From positions 178,981-242,980 of the forward strand of contig JAKOQB010000187.1 of the NCBI GenBank assembly GCA_029778535.1: a DNA stretch of 64,000 bases, written 5' to 3'. The position numbers were made by a program, and so were the translations under genes. Under the pieces are notes generated by a model. It did not search any database. It had not been told where the DNA came from and saw only the letters and a list, made by a program, of their open reading frames with translations. Shown piece after piece: positions 1-7,823 of this stretch. The stretch's first letter is position 1, and each line of letters begins with the position of its first letter. The stretch is from Pseudomonadota bacterium. Lineage in GTDB: Bacteria > Pseudomonadota > Gammaproteobacteria > Burkholderiales > Burkholderiaceae_F.

Positions 1-437
1 CGGATGCTGCGTCCGTCCGCGTGCGCGAGCAGATAGCAATGCCGGTCGCCGAAGGTGTTGTTGACCTCGCACACGATCGCGCGCAGGCCGCCGTCGGCGC
101 GCTCGCAGAACCAGAAGCTGACGGGGTTGAACACGTAGCCGAGCACGCGTGGCAGCGTGTGCAGCCAGATCTCGCCGGTCGCATCCGCGATGCCTTCGCG
201 CCGCAGTAGATCGTCGATCCAGGCGAGCAGCGGACGGCCGTCGCCGTGATCGGCATCATTGAGCGCGAACATGCCGCGACTATTGCGTGCGAGCCGGCGG
301 TAAGACCACGGCTGCCTTTCCAGCGCGCGCAGCGGCAGCCGCAGGAACCACGCCCGATAGGCGAAGCGATTGCGCGCCGGCCGCAGCCGCGCGTGGCGGA
401 TCGAACCGATGCCGAGCCAGGCGAGCGCGGTGCTCAT
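1..437 (-). CDS. DUF1365 family protein, 3' end outside the window
   Basis: The reading frame begins with ATG at 437 and runs off the left edge, giving about 145 residues. The translation contains LGYVFNPVSFWFC and EVNNTFGD, the two most conserved stretches of the DUF1365 family. It starts 5 bases after the stop of the COG2907 oxidoreductase gene on the same strand, so the two are almost certainly cotranscribed. In many proteobacteria these two families sit together, often with a cyclopropane-fatty-acid synthase, in photo-oxidative stress operons that modify membrane lipids. Whether a cfa-like gene follows cannot be seen here. The biochemical role of DUF1365 in this organism is inferred from context only. 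Confidence 0.85.
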   Translation of the reverse strand, partial: MSTALAWLGIGSIRHARLRPARNRFAYRAWFLRLPLRALERQPWSYRRLARNSRGMFALNDADHGDGRPLLAWIDDLLRREGIADATGEIWLHTLPRVLGYVFNPVSFWFCERADGGLRAIVCEVNNTFGDRHCYLLAHADGRSI

Positions 438-442
438 CGCGA

Positions 443-1741
443 TCACGCCGCCAGCGGCAGCGAAGCAGGTACCCGCGCGCGCAGCGCGGCGGCGACCGCG
501 AGGCCGGACTTCAGCCCATCCTCGTGGAAGCCGTGCCCGGTCCATGCACCGGCGAACCAGACGCCGCGTCGCCCCTGCGCGTGCGGTAGTGCGCGCTGCG
601 CGGCGATCGCACCGTCGTCGAAGATCGGATGCGCGTAGTCGAATTCTGCGATCACGGACTCAGCGCGCGGCTCGGTCAGCGGATTGAGGCTGACGAACAC
701 CGGGCGCGCGAACGGTAGCGGCTGCAGGCGATTGAGCCAGTACGTGACCGACACACCGCGCGCCCCGTCGGCGGCGTCATCGCTTAGATAGTTCCAGGCC
801 GCCCATGCGCGGCGCGCGTGGGGCATCAGCCGCTCGTCCGTGTGCAGCACGGCGCGGTTCGGCTGGTAGCGCACTGCGCCGAGCAGCGCGCGCTGCTCGC
901 GGTCCGCGTCGGCGAAGATGCGCAGCGACTGGTCGCTGTGGCACGCGAGCACGACGTGGTCGAAGCGCTCACGCCCGTGCCGGCTCGCGACGACGAGTCC
1001 GCCGCGTGGATCGGGCACGACGCTGGCGACCGGTTCGCCGCAGCGCACGTCGTGCAGGCGCGCGGCGATGCGCTCAACGTACTGGCGCGCGCCTCCGCGC
1101 ACGGTGAACCAGCGTGGCCGGTCGCTGATCTGCAACAGACCGTGGTTGTGGCAGAAGCGCACGAAGGTCGTGAGCGGATACGCGAGCATCTTCGCGGTCG
1201 GGCACGACCAGATCGCGGCCGCCATCGGCAGCAGATACCAGCGCCGGAATGCCTCCGAAAAGCGATGGCGGTCGAGGAAATCAACGAGCGACACGCCGTC
1301 CGCGTCCTCGCGTCCCTCGGCCACGCGGGTGGCGTGGCGGTTGAAGCGCAGCAGGTCCGCCAGCATGCGCAGGAAGCGCGGCGACGCGAGATTGCGCCGC
1401 TGCGCGAAGACGGTCGCCAGGTTCGTGCCGGCCCATTCGAGGCGCTGCCCAAGGTGCTCGGCCGCGCTGACCGAAAACGACATGTCGCTCGCGGCCATGG
1501 GGATCGCGAGTTCACGGAACAGCGTGATCAGCCGCGGATAGGTGCGCTCGTTGAAGACCAGAAAGCCGGTGTCGACCGGGTGCGAAACGCCGTCGAGCGC
1601 GACGTCGACGGTGTTGGTGTGGCCTCCCAGGCGCTCCGCCGCCTCGAACAGCGTGACGCGGTGTTCCGGGCCGACGTCGCGCGCCAGCGCGTGCGCGCAG
1701 CCAAGGCCGGCGATGCCGGCGCCGATGATCGCGATCTTCAT
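443..1741 (-). CDS. COG2907-type FAD-dependent oxidoreductase (NAD/FAD-binding, amine-oxidase fold)
   Basis: This 432-residue protein opens with the dinucleotide-binding motif IAIIGAGIAGLGCAHAL, followed by LFEAAERLGGHTNT, typical of flavin amine-oxidase/phytoene-desaturase folds. Residues 60-70 (DTGFLVFNERTYP) and the C-terminal WFAGAWTGHGFHEDGLKSG match the COG2907 group. There is no signal peptide, so it is probably cytoplasmic or membrane-peripheral. Relatives in alphaproteobacterial RpoE/ChrR regulons act in fatty-acid modification, including furan fatty acid formation; that role is inferred here. It is transcribed ahead of the DUF1365 gene, and a candidate ECF-sigma promoter lies about 60 bases upstream. 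folE2 lies further upstream on the same strand. Confidence 0.88.
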   Translation of the reverse strand: MKIAIIGAGIAGLGCAHALARDVGPEHRVTLFEAAERLGGHTNTVDVALDGVSHPVDTGFLVFNERTYPRLITLFRELAIPMAASDMSFSVSAAEHLGQRLEWAGTNLATVFAQRRNLASPRFLRMLADLLRFNRHATRVAEGREDADGVSLVDFLDRHRFSEAFRRWYLLPMAAAIWSCPTAKMLAYPLTTFVRFCHNHGLLQISDRPRWFTVRGGARQYVERIAARLHDVRCGEPVASVVPDPRGGLVVASRHGRERFDHVVLACHSDQSLRIFADADREQRALLGAVRYQPNRAVLHTDERLMPHARRAWAAWNYLSDDAADGARGVSVTYWLNRLQPLPFARPVFVSLNPLTEPRAESVIAEFDYAHPIFDDGAIAAQRALPHAQGRRGVWFAGAWTGHGFHEDGLKSGLAVAAALRARVPASLPLAA

Positions 1742-1800
1742 GAGCGGCAGGTCCCCGCGATGGGGGAGTCCGGCCGCGGCGCGACCGGGGATTGCGTGCC

Positions 1801-1830
1801 GTATACGGCCGACCCGGCCGCGCGGATTGA
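1801..1830 (-). promoter_or_regulatory. Candidate ECF-sigma promoter for the COG2907-DUF1365 operon
   Basis: On the minus strand the sequence reads TCAATCC, 16 bases, CGTATAC. The same AATCC-N16-CGTA arrangement occurs at three sites around the ECF sigma operon near 46 kb. The -10 element ends 60 bases before the ATG at 1741 and lies inside the 103-base gap after folE2, so the operon could be transcribed independently of folE2. This is a visual match with no statistics behind it. Confidence 0.6.
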
Positions 1831-1844
1831 ACGCCGCGCGGCGG

Positions 1845-2636
1845 CTAGGTGTCCTCCGCCTTGCGCTTGTCGTGCTCGATCAGCGCGTAGGCCGAATGGT
1901 TGTGGATCGACTCGAAGTTTTCTGCTTCGACGGTGTACGCAAGCACGCGCGCATCGCGATTCAGTGCCACCGCGATGTCGCGCACCATGTCCTCGACGAA
2001 CTTCGGGTTGTCGTAGGCCCGTTCGGTCACGTACTTCTCGTCCGGCCGCTTCAGCAGGCCCCACAGCTCGGCCGAGGCGGCCTGCTCGGCGACGCGGATC
2101 TGCTCGTCGATCGTCATCTCGCCGGCCAGCTCGACCGTGATCGTCAGGTCGGAACGCTGGTTGTGCGCGCCGTAGTCGGCGACTTTCTTGCTGCACGGGC
2201 ACAGGCTGGTGACCGGGGCCGTGATCGACTGGCGCACGATCGTCTCTGTCCCACGCCGTTCGGCGAACATCGCGACTCGGTAGTCCATCAGGCTCTCGAC
2301 GCCTGAGATCGGCGCCGCCTTCACGATGAAGTAGGGAAAGCGCAGTGCGATCGAGCCGTCGTTCGCCTCCAGGCGCTCCAACATGGTGGTCAACAGCAGT
2401 TGCAGCGCCGCCGGCGACAGGGGCGCGCGGTGGTCGCGCAGCACTTCGATGAAGCGCGACATGTGCGTGCCCTTGTGGACAGCGGCCAGCGCCACGTACA
2501 TGTCGACCGTAGCCACGGTCGGCTGTGGGCCGCGCGGCGTCGCGAGCTGGACTGGGTGCGTGAGGCCCTTGATCCCTACGCGCTGGATGGCGACGTTGCG
2601 GGTGTCGATGCTCGACTGCACATCGGGGAGAAACAT
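1845..2636 (-). CDS. folE2: GTP cyclohydrolase FolE2 (type IB)
   Basis: FolE2 converts GTP to 7,8-dihydroneopterin triphosphate, the first step of tetrahydrofolate (and pterin) synthesis. The 263-residue protein begins with PDVQSSIDTRNVAIQRVGIK and contains TSLCPCSKKVADYGAHNQR, the FolE2 signature with the catalytic/metal-binding cysteine; length is normal for the family. FolE2 is unrelated in sequence to FolE and can use metals other than zinc. It is transcribed away from the LitR-like regulator gene across a 424-base region. In some pseudomonads a folate-pathway cyclohydrolase is among light-induced LitR targets, so light control here is plausible but inferred. The ATG at 2636 is chosen because family similarity starts almost immediately; an upstream non-ATG start is possible. 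Confidence 0.93.
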   Translation of the reverse strand: MFLPDVQSSIDTRNVAIQRVGIKGLTHPVQLATPRGPQPTVATVDMYVALAAVHKGTHMSRFIEVLRDHRAPLSPAALQLLLTTMLERLEANDGSIALRFPYFIVKAAPISGVESLMDYRVAMFAERRGTETIVRQSITAPVTSLCPCSKKVADYGAHNQRSDLTITVELAGEMTIDEQIRVAEQAASAELWGLLKRPDEKYVTERAYDNPKFVEDMVRDIAVALNRDARVLAYTVEAENFESIHNHSAYALIEHDKRKAEDT

Positions 2637-3060
2637 CGGATGCGGGAGGCTCGGTGGCTGAGGCCGGATTGTCGCCCAATTCGCTGCGCGCCCCGGCAGG
2701 GACGAGGTTCGTCAGGGCCATCGGCGCCCCGGCAGCGGCCCCCTTCGTGTAGGGGCAAAGGGCTCGGTTTCCGCGCCGGCAAGTTGCCGCTTGCCGCACT
2801 TCAACGTCAAGAATGTCATAGACAAACTGGTAAAGCGGTTGACCCTCGAGATAGGAAGCCAGCCGGAATTCGACACCCGGGTGGATCGGCTGCGCGCATA
2901 GTAAGTTTTCAATCACTCTCATGTAGATGACCTATTAGACGATAATCACGCAGAGCTGGTCGCGTCGGCAGCCGCGGGCATATCATTTTTCAAGGAGCTC
3001 GACTTGGTTCGATGAGATTGAAAGTTATCCTAGACAAACAGAAGACTACACTATTTGTCC
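2637..3060. other. Divergent intergenic region between folE2 and the LitR-like gene
   Basis: This 424-base region separates two divergently transcribed genes and is clearly more AT-rich than its surroundings from about 2890 onward. It holds a 71-codon minus-strand open frame from 2912 and a longer one from ATG 2922 with no recognisable domain; I do not call either a gene. Several TAGAC/GACAAA-like elements lie in the half next to the regulator, including the inverted repeat listed separately. It probably carries both promoters and the regulator's operators. Confidence 0.5.
3033..3059. promoter_or_regulatory. Inverted repeat GACAAA-N15-TTTGTC before the LitR-like gene
   Basis: The arms at 3033-3038 and 3054-3059 are perfect complements, and with flanks the match extends to T-R-GACAAA. 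A third GACAAA copy lies at 3063-3068 inside the coding start. A weak sigma70-like pair, TTGGTT at 3004 and TATCCT at 3026, would put the transcription start inside this repeat, which suits a repressor-operator. That it binds the adjacent MerR/B12 protein is inference. Confidence 0.4.
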
Positions 3061-4011
3061 ATGACAAAACAAGTCCCGCCGGCAGGGGAAAACGCCGCCA
3101 TGACGCCGGCTCTTTCGATTGCCGCCGTGGAGCGAGATACCGGGATATCCAAGGACACTCTGCGCGCTTGGGAACGGCGCTACGGGTTCCCGGCGCCGGA
3201 ACGCGATGCCTCCGACGAGCGCGTCTATCCGCCGGAGCAGGTATCCCGGCTGCGCGAGATCAAGCGTCTGCTCGACCAAGGCCATCGGCCTGGGAAGATC
3301 CTGCGACTTGCGCCCGACGCGCTGCGCAAGCTGACGCGGGGCGCGGACGGCGGTGCGCGTGCCACCAGCCAAACGCTTGCCAAGGAACTGCAGGCCAGCC
3401 TCGAAACCCTGCGCGCGCACCGCACGCAGGAACTACAGCAGTGGCTGGCGCGCGTGCTGGCGCAGCGCGGTCTCGCGCGCTTCGTGCACGAGGTGGTCGC
3501 GCCGATGAATGAGCGCGTCGGCGATGCGTGGGCGCGCGGGGAGTTGCAGATCTTCGAGGAGCACCTGTACACGGAGGCGATCCAGTTGCTGTTGCGCAAC
3601 GCGATACATGCGCTGCCAGCGGCCACTGCCGAGCCGCATATGCTGTTGACGACGTTGCCGATCGAGCCGCACGGACTGGGCCTGCTGATGGTGCACGCGC
3701 TGCTCGCGCTCGAGGGCGCGCGCGTGACCTCGCTCGGCGTGCAGACACCGCTGCCCGAGATCATCAATGCGGTGCGCGCGCATCGGGCGCAGATCGTCGC
3801 GCTGTCGTTTTCGTCGCTGCCGACCGCGCGCGCCGTGATTGAGGCGCTCTCGCAGCTGCGCGCCGCGCTGCCCGCCGCGATCGCGATCTGGGCCGGCGGC
3901 GGTTCGCCGATCCTGCGGCGCCGGCCGATCGCGGGCGTCAGCGTGCTGTGCGAACTCGCCGACATCGGACCGGCACTTGCAGCGTGGCGCAGAGCGCATC
4001 CGTCAGGCTAG
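3061..4011 (+). CDS. MerR-family regulator with B12-binding domain (LitR/CarH-type photoreceptor)
   Basis: The 316-residue protein has an N-terminal MerR helix-turn-helix (about residues 17-85, with DTLRAWERRYGFP) and a C-terminal cobalamin-binding module. It keeps the photoreceptor signature W-x9-E-H (Trp157, Glu167, His168) and a Glu-x-His in IEPHGLG (His204), 36 residues further on. This matches the layout of CarH, where the later histidine is the lower B12 ligand and the Trp/Glu/His pack against adenosylcobalamin. Such proteins repress DNA as tetramers in the dark and release it in light. It is divergent from folE2 and followed by an SDR gene. Starts are ambiguous: TTG at 3055, ATG at 3061 (nearly leaderless) or ATG at 3100, which has an AGGGG upstream. 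Function as a light sensor is a strong inference. Confidence 0.88.
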   Translation: MTKQVPPAGENAAMTPALSIAAVERDTGISKDTLRAWERRYGFPAPERDASDERVYPPEQVSRLREIKRLLDQGHRPGKILRLAPDALRKLTRGADGGARATSQTLAKELQASLETLRAHRTQELQQWLARVLAQRGLARFVHEVVAPMNERVGDAWARGELQIFEEHLYTEAIQLLLRNAIHALPAATAEPHMLLTTLPIEPHGLGLLMVHALLALEGARVTSLGVQTPLPEIINAVRAHRAQIVALSFSSLPTARAVIEALSQLRAALPAAIAIWAGGGSPILRRRPIAGVSVLCELADIGPALAAWRRAHPSG

Positions 4012-4065
4012 CCCGAGCGCGGATTTGTCCGACAATTCGCACCCGGCATGGCTGAGGAGGCGACG

Positions 4066-4860
4066 ATGAAACTGCGGGATCGGGTCACCATCATCACCGG
4101 CGCGGCGCAGGGCATTGGGGCCGCGTGCGCGCGCGCATTCGCGGCGGAGGGCGCGCAGGTCGTCGTTTCGGATCTGAACGAGGTCGGCGGCACCGCGCTG
4201 GTCAAGGACATCGCGGCGGCCGGCGGCACGGCGCTGTTCTGCCGCGCCGACGTGGGGATGCGCGACGATGCACAGCGGCTGGTCAAGTTCGCGGTCGATC
4301 ACTTCGGCCGGCTCGATGTGCTGGTCAGCAATGCCGGCATCGTGCACGCGGCGGATTTCGTCGATCTGGCCGAGGAGGATTTCGATCGCGTGCTGCGTGT
4401 GAACTTGAAGGGCCCGTTCCTGTGCGGTCAGGCCGCGGCGCGGCAGATGGTGGCGCAGCCGGCGCGAAGCCTGCCCGGTGGCGGAACGACGCGTGGCGTG
4501 ATCATTCACATGTCAAGCGTGAACGCGGTGCTCGCGATCGCCAATCAGGTGCCGTACACGGTCAGCAAGGGCGGGCTCAATCAGCTGACCAAGGTGATGT
4601 CGATCGGGCTGGCGCCGCAGGGCGTCCGCGTGATGGGGATCGGCCCCGGCTCGATTGCCACCGAGATGCTGAAGACCGCGGTGCTGACCAACGAATCCGC
4701 GCGGCAGCGGATCCTGTCGCGCACGCCGCTCGGGCGGCTTGGCGAGCCCGACGAGGTGGCGCGGATCGCCGTGTTCCTCGCCAGCGACGATGCGTCGTAC
4801 CTGACCGGCACGACCGTATACCCCGACGGCGGGCGGTTGGGACTGAACTACGTGATGTGA
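4066..4860 (+). CDS. Short-chain dehydrogenase/reductase (SDR) family protein
   Basis: This is a classical SDR of 264 residues. It shows the NAD(P)-binding TGAAQGIG near the N-terminus, the NAG motif in LVSNAGIV, a catalytic Ser in MSSVNAV and Tyr-x3-Lys in PYTVSKGG. It ends with the common YLTGTTVYPDGG segment. The ATG at 4066 is preceded by a strong GAGGAGG at 4054-4060 and is preferred over the ATG at 4048. The substrate cannot be deduced. It lies 54 bases after the LitR-like gene on the same strand and could be cotranscribed with it. Confidence 0.88.
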   Translation: MKLRDRVTIITGAAQGIGAACARAFAAEGAQVVVSDLNEVGGTALVKDIAAAGGTALFCRADVGMRDDAQRLVKFAVDHFGRLDVLVSNAGIVHAADFVDLAEEDFDRVLRVNLKGPFLCGQAAARQMVAQPARSLPGGGTTRGVIIHMSSVNAVLAIANQVPYTVSKGGLNQLTKVMSIGLAPQGVRVMGIGPGSIATEMLKTAVLTNESARQRILSRTPLGRLGEPDEVARIAVFLASDDASYLTGTTVYPDGGRLGLNYVM

Positions 4861-4894
4861 TTCGCTTGTCCTTCGATACTTCAGGACGAGCGGA

Positions 4895-6109
4895 TCAGTA
4901 GAACACCGTCAGCACGCCGGTGAACCCGTACAGATTGCGGCCGCCGATCTCGCCGCTCGCGTAGAACCCGACCAGCGGCACGTCGCCGAGGTGATGCCGG
5001 ATCACGCGCAACTCCTCCGACTGCTCGCCGAACATGTGGCTGCCGCGGCCGATGCACGACACGTAGACCGCGCCGCGCGCGCTGCCGCCGTGTTCCTCCA
5101 CGTGCTCGCGGATCTCGGCGCAGATGCGGATCAGGTCCTTGCGTGCCGCGGCCTCGTCGCGCGTGCAGAAGCTGAGCTGCTGGCCTTCCTCGATCTCGGC
5201 CGCGACCGCGACAGTGCCCTTGCCCGGATCGAGCGCGACCACGTGGCGGATCACGTAGTCGGCGCGCGGCGTGCGTTCGTGATAGCCCTCGGTTTCCGGC
5301 TCGATGCCGACGAACAGCCCGCGCCGTCCGAGCGCCATCAACTGCTGGCGGATGCGCGCGAAGTCCTCGCGCGGCATCTCCTCGCCCGGCAGCAACGCCG
5401 CGCGCGCGCGGATGCCGGTGTCTTCCAGCAACACGTCGAACGCGGTCCGCCCGTCCAGTTCCTGGATCACGCTGGCGCTCGCCTTCGTGACTTCGTGCCG
5501 GCGCGCGCCCGCCAGCGGATGCGCGCCCTGCGTCACGCGCGACACCAGCTTCACGTCCGACGAGAACACCGCGCCGGACAGCCCGCCGCTCAGAACGCGG
5601 TCGGCGATCTGTCGCGTGCGCTGGCGCCCGCTCGACAGCCCGCCGAACAGGTACTCGCTTTCCAGCTTGCCCGCCATGTCGATCAGCAGCTCGGGCAGGT
5701 CGAGCGTGCGCGGATCCGCGTGCACCAGCGCCGTGTACGCGGCCTGCGCGCCGCTGTCGGTGCGCGTTCCCAGCGTCGGCGGCCGCTGCGTGCCGGAGAA
5801 CACGTTGACGCTGCCGGGAGCGAAATGGCCGAGCATCACCGCCAGCGCCGGCTCGTCGACGTATTCGGCGCCGGTGGCGCAGATGCCGACGCCGCTCGAG
5901 CCGACCCAGCTCGGGATTCCCGTGCGTGCCTTCAGCGTGGCGAGGATCTCGTCCAGATTGCCCTGCAGCGCCTCGGTGATGTAAAGAAAGCCGAGGTTCG
6001 CGTGGCGCTCGAATTCGCCGCTCGCGGCCTGCGCCTCGAGCTGCGCCAGACATTGGCGCGTGGCCTCGGCCCAGTCGGTGTGCGTGGCGTGTGCGTGGCG
6101 GAATCGCAT
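4895..6109 (-). CDS. FIST domain sensory protein
   Basis: The 404-residue protein has the FIST N domain (about residues 25-230, with GIPSWVGSSGVGICATGAEY) followed by the FIST C domain (about 235-385, with YVSCIGRGSHMFGEQ and GFYASGEIGG). FIST proteins are predicted small-ligand sensors, often linked to signalling modules, but here no output domain is fused. There are no membrane segments or signal peptide. It lies 7 bases after phaM on the same strand, at the end of a FAH-phaM-FIST operon. Ligand and partner are unknown. Confidence 0.85.
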   Translation of the reverse strand: MRFRHAHATHTDWAEATRQCLAQLEAQAASGEFERHANLGFLYITEALQGNLDEILATLKARTGIPSWVGSSGVGICATGAEYVDEPALAVMLGHFAPGSVNVFSGTQRPPTLGTRTDSGAQAAYTALVHADPRTLDLPELLIDMAGKLESEYLFGGLSSGRQRTRQIADRVLSGGLSGAVFSSDVKLVSRVTQGAHPLAGARRHEVTKASASVIQELDGRTAFDVLLEDTGIRARAALLPGEEMPREDFARIRQQLMALGRRGLFVGIEPETEGYHERTPRADYVIRHVVALDPGKGTVAVAAEIEEGQQLSFCTRDEAAARKDLIRICAEIREHVEEHGGSARGAVYVSCIGRGSHMFGEQSEELRVIRHHLGDVPLVGFYASGEIGGRNLYGFTGVLTVFY

Positions 6110-6116
6110 GTGACCT

Positions 6117-6740
6117 TCAGTCCGGACTGCGCCGGCGACGCTTTGACCTGGCGGCCGCGGGCTTGTTCGGCTTGCCCTTGCCAGGCTGCGCGGCCGCTGC
6201 CGCCGCCACCTTGGTGAACTGATCCTGCAGCGTGCCCCACCACGCGGCCGGACTCAGCGGCAGCGTCGGCGAAGTGGCGGTCGCAGGCGACTTCTTCCTG
6301 CGGGGGGCCGGCTGCGGCGCTGGCGACGACGTGGGCGGCACCGACGGCGCGACGCCGGCCGCCGCGGGCTTCGGCGTTTCGCCCGGCTTGGTCATTGTCG
6401 TCAACATCGCGCCGCCGAATGAACGCAGCGTGGCGATGGTATTGCGCTGGACCTCGAGGCTCTGGATCGCGGTGCGCAGCATGTTGACGTTCAGGTTCAG
6501 CCATTGTTCGACCGCGCGCAAATCGGCGATGCGCTTGTCGATCTCCTCCACGTCGAGGGTCGGCGCGATCATCGACGGCAGTGCCTGCGGCAGGTTCTGC
6601 GCGAACTGCACCATGCCCGACGGCGACGGCAACGTCGGCAGGCCGGTCACGCCCCAGATCTTCTTCACCATGTCGATGCTGTCGCTGAACGTGTCCGCAA
6701 ACGGCAGGCTGCCGATCCCGAGCGCGCGCTTCCTGGTCAT
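6117..6740 (-). CDS. phaM: PhaM-type polyhydroxyalkanoate granule-associated protein
   Basis: PhaM-like proteins of betaproteobacteria bind PHA synthase and DNA, activate the synthase and help distribute granules at division. This 207-residue protein has the conserved core LDVEEIDKRIADLRAVEQWL followed by LNVNMLRTAIQSLEVQR. A Pro/Ala-rich linker follows, then a very basic Lys/Arg tail (KPAAARSKRRRRSPD) suited to DNA binding. It overlaps the stop of the upstream FAH-family gene by 4 bases (ATGA). No PHA synthase gene lies in the window, so its partners must be elsewhere. Confidence 0.85.
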   Translation of the reverse strand: MTRKRALGIGSLPFADTFSDSIDMVKKIWGVTGLPTLPSPSGMVQFAQNLPQALPSMIAPTLDVEEIDKRIADLRAVEQWLNLNVNMLRTAIQSLEVQRNTIATLRSFGGAMLTTMTKPGETPKPAAAGVAPSVPPTSSPAPQPAPRRKKSPATATSPTLPLSPAAWWGTLQDQFTKVAAAAAAQPGKGKPNKPAAARSKRRRRSPD

Positions 6741-7741
6741 GCTGCCCCCTTGGTCCGACGACGCAGCGGCACCACGCGCTGCTCGATCGCGCCGAAGATC
6801 GACTTGCCCGCGCTGTCGAACATCTCGATCCGCACCGTATCACCATACTTCATGAACGGCGTGGTCGGCTTGCCCGAGGCGATCATCTCCAGACTTCGCC
6901 TTTCAGCGATGCAGCAGTAGCCGCGGCTGCGGTCGAGATTCGAAACCGTGCCGGAACCGACGATGCTGCCGGCGCCGACGTTGCGCGTGCGCGTGATGTG
7001 CGCGATCAGCTGGGGAAAGCCGAACGTCATGTCGTCGCCCGCGTTCGGTTCTCCGACCTTGGTGCCGTTCCAGTGTACGACCAGCGGCCGATGGACCTTG
7101 CCGTCGCGCCATGCCTCGCCGAGCTCGTCCGGCGTCACCGCTACCGGAGAAAAGCCCGTCGCCGGCTTGCTCTGGAAGAAGCCGAAGCCCTTGGCCAGCT
7201 CGCCGGGGATGAGGTTGCGCAGGCTCACGTCGTTGGCGAGCAGCAGCAGCCGGATGTGCTCGCCGCAGCGTTCGGCCGGCGTGCCCATCGGTACGTCGCC
7301 GGTGATCACCGCGATCTCCGCCTCGAAGTCGATGCCGAACTCCTCCGACGCGCACACGATGTCGTCGCGCGCGCCGAGCAGGTCGTCGGAGCCGCCCTGG
7401 TACATCAGCGGATCGGTCCAGAACGACGGCGGCATCTCGGCGCCGCGCGCCTTGCGCACCAGTTCGACATGGTTCACGTACGCCGAGCCGTCGGCCCACT
7501 GGTACGCGCGCGGCAGCGGCGCCATGCACTGCACGGGGTCGAACGCGAACGCGTGCCGCGCGCGGCCCTCGTTCAGCGCCTGATACAGCTCGTCGAGCTG
7601 CGGCGCATGAAACGGCCAGTCGTCGAGCGCGGTCTGCAGGCGCCCGGCGATGCCGCTGGCGAAGTGCGCGGTCGCGAGGTCGCGCGACACGACGACGAGC
7701 TGTCCGTCGCGCGAGCCGTCGCGCAGGGTGGCGAGTTTCAT
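6737..7741 (-). CDS. Fumarylacetoacetate hydrolase (FAH) family protein
   Basis: A 334-residue FAH-fold protein: the metal-binding acidic residues sit in FGIDFEAEIAVITGDVP, and the C-terminal part has GSGTVSNLD and MKYGDTVRIEMF, typical of FAH enzymes that hydrolyse or decarboxylate oxo-acids. The N-terminal region (MKLATLRDGSRDGQLVVVSRD) is found in full-length fumarylacetoacetase-like members annotated in aromatic-amino-acid catabolism, but the substrate is not certain. It is the first gene of a probable operon with phaM and the FIST protein. Its promoter should lie in the 82-base gap before the divergent DUF3108 gene. Confidence 0.85.
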   Translation of the reverse strand: MKLATLRDGSRDGQLVVVSRDLATAHFASGIAGRLQTALDDWPFHAPQLDELYQALNEGRARHAFAFDPVQCMAPLPRAYQWADGSAYVNHVELVRKARGAEMPPSFWTDPLMYQGGSDDLLGARDDIVCASEEFGIDFEAEIAVITGDVPMGTPAERCGEHIRLLLLANDVSLRNLIPGELAKGFGFFQSKPATGFSPVAVTPDELGEAWRDGKVHRPLVVHWNGTKVGEPNAGDDMTFGFPQLIAHITRTRNVGAGSIVGSGTVSNLDRSRGYCCIAERRSLEMIASGKPTTPFMKYGDTVRIEMFDSAGKSIFGAIEQRVVPLRRRTKGAA

Positions 7742-7823
7742 TCGTCTATTCTTCGTTGTCCGGTGCCGTGGCTATCTTAGAGCTTGTCGGCTTGGCACTG
7801 CTCTCGATCGTTATTCACAGCCG

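Noticed and set aside
2712..2922. Small minus-strand ORFs between folE2 and the LitR-like gene
   Set aside because: No recognisable domain and odd composition; the region is better explained as a divergent regulatory region.
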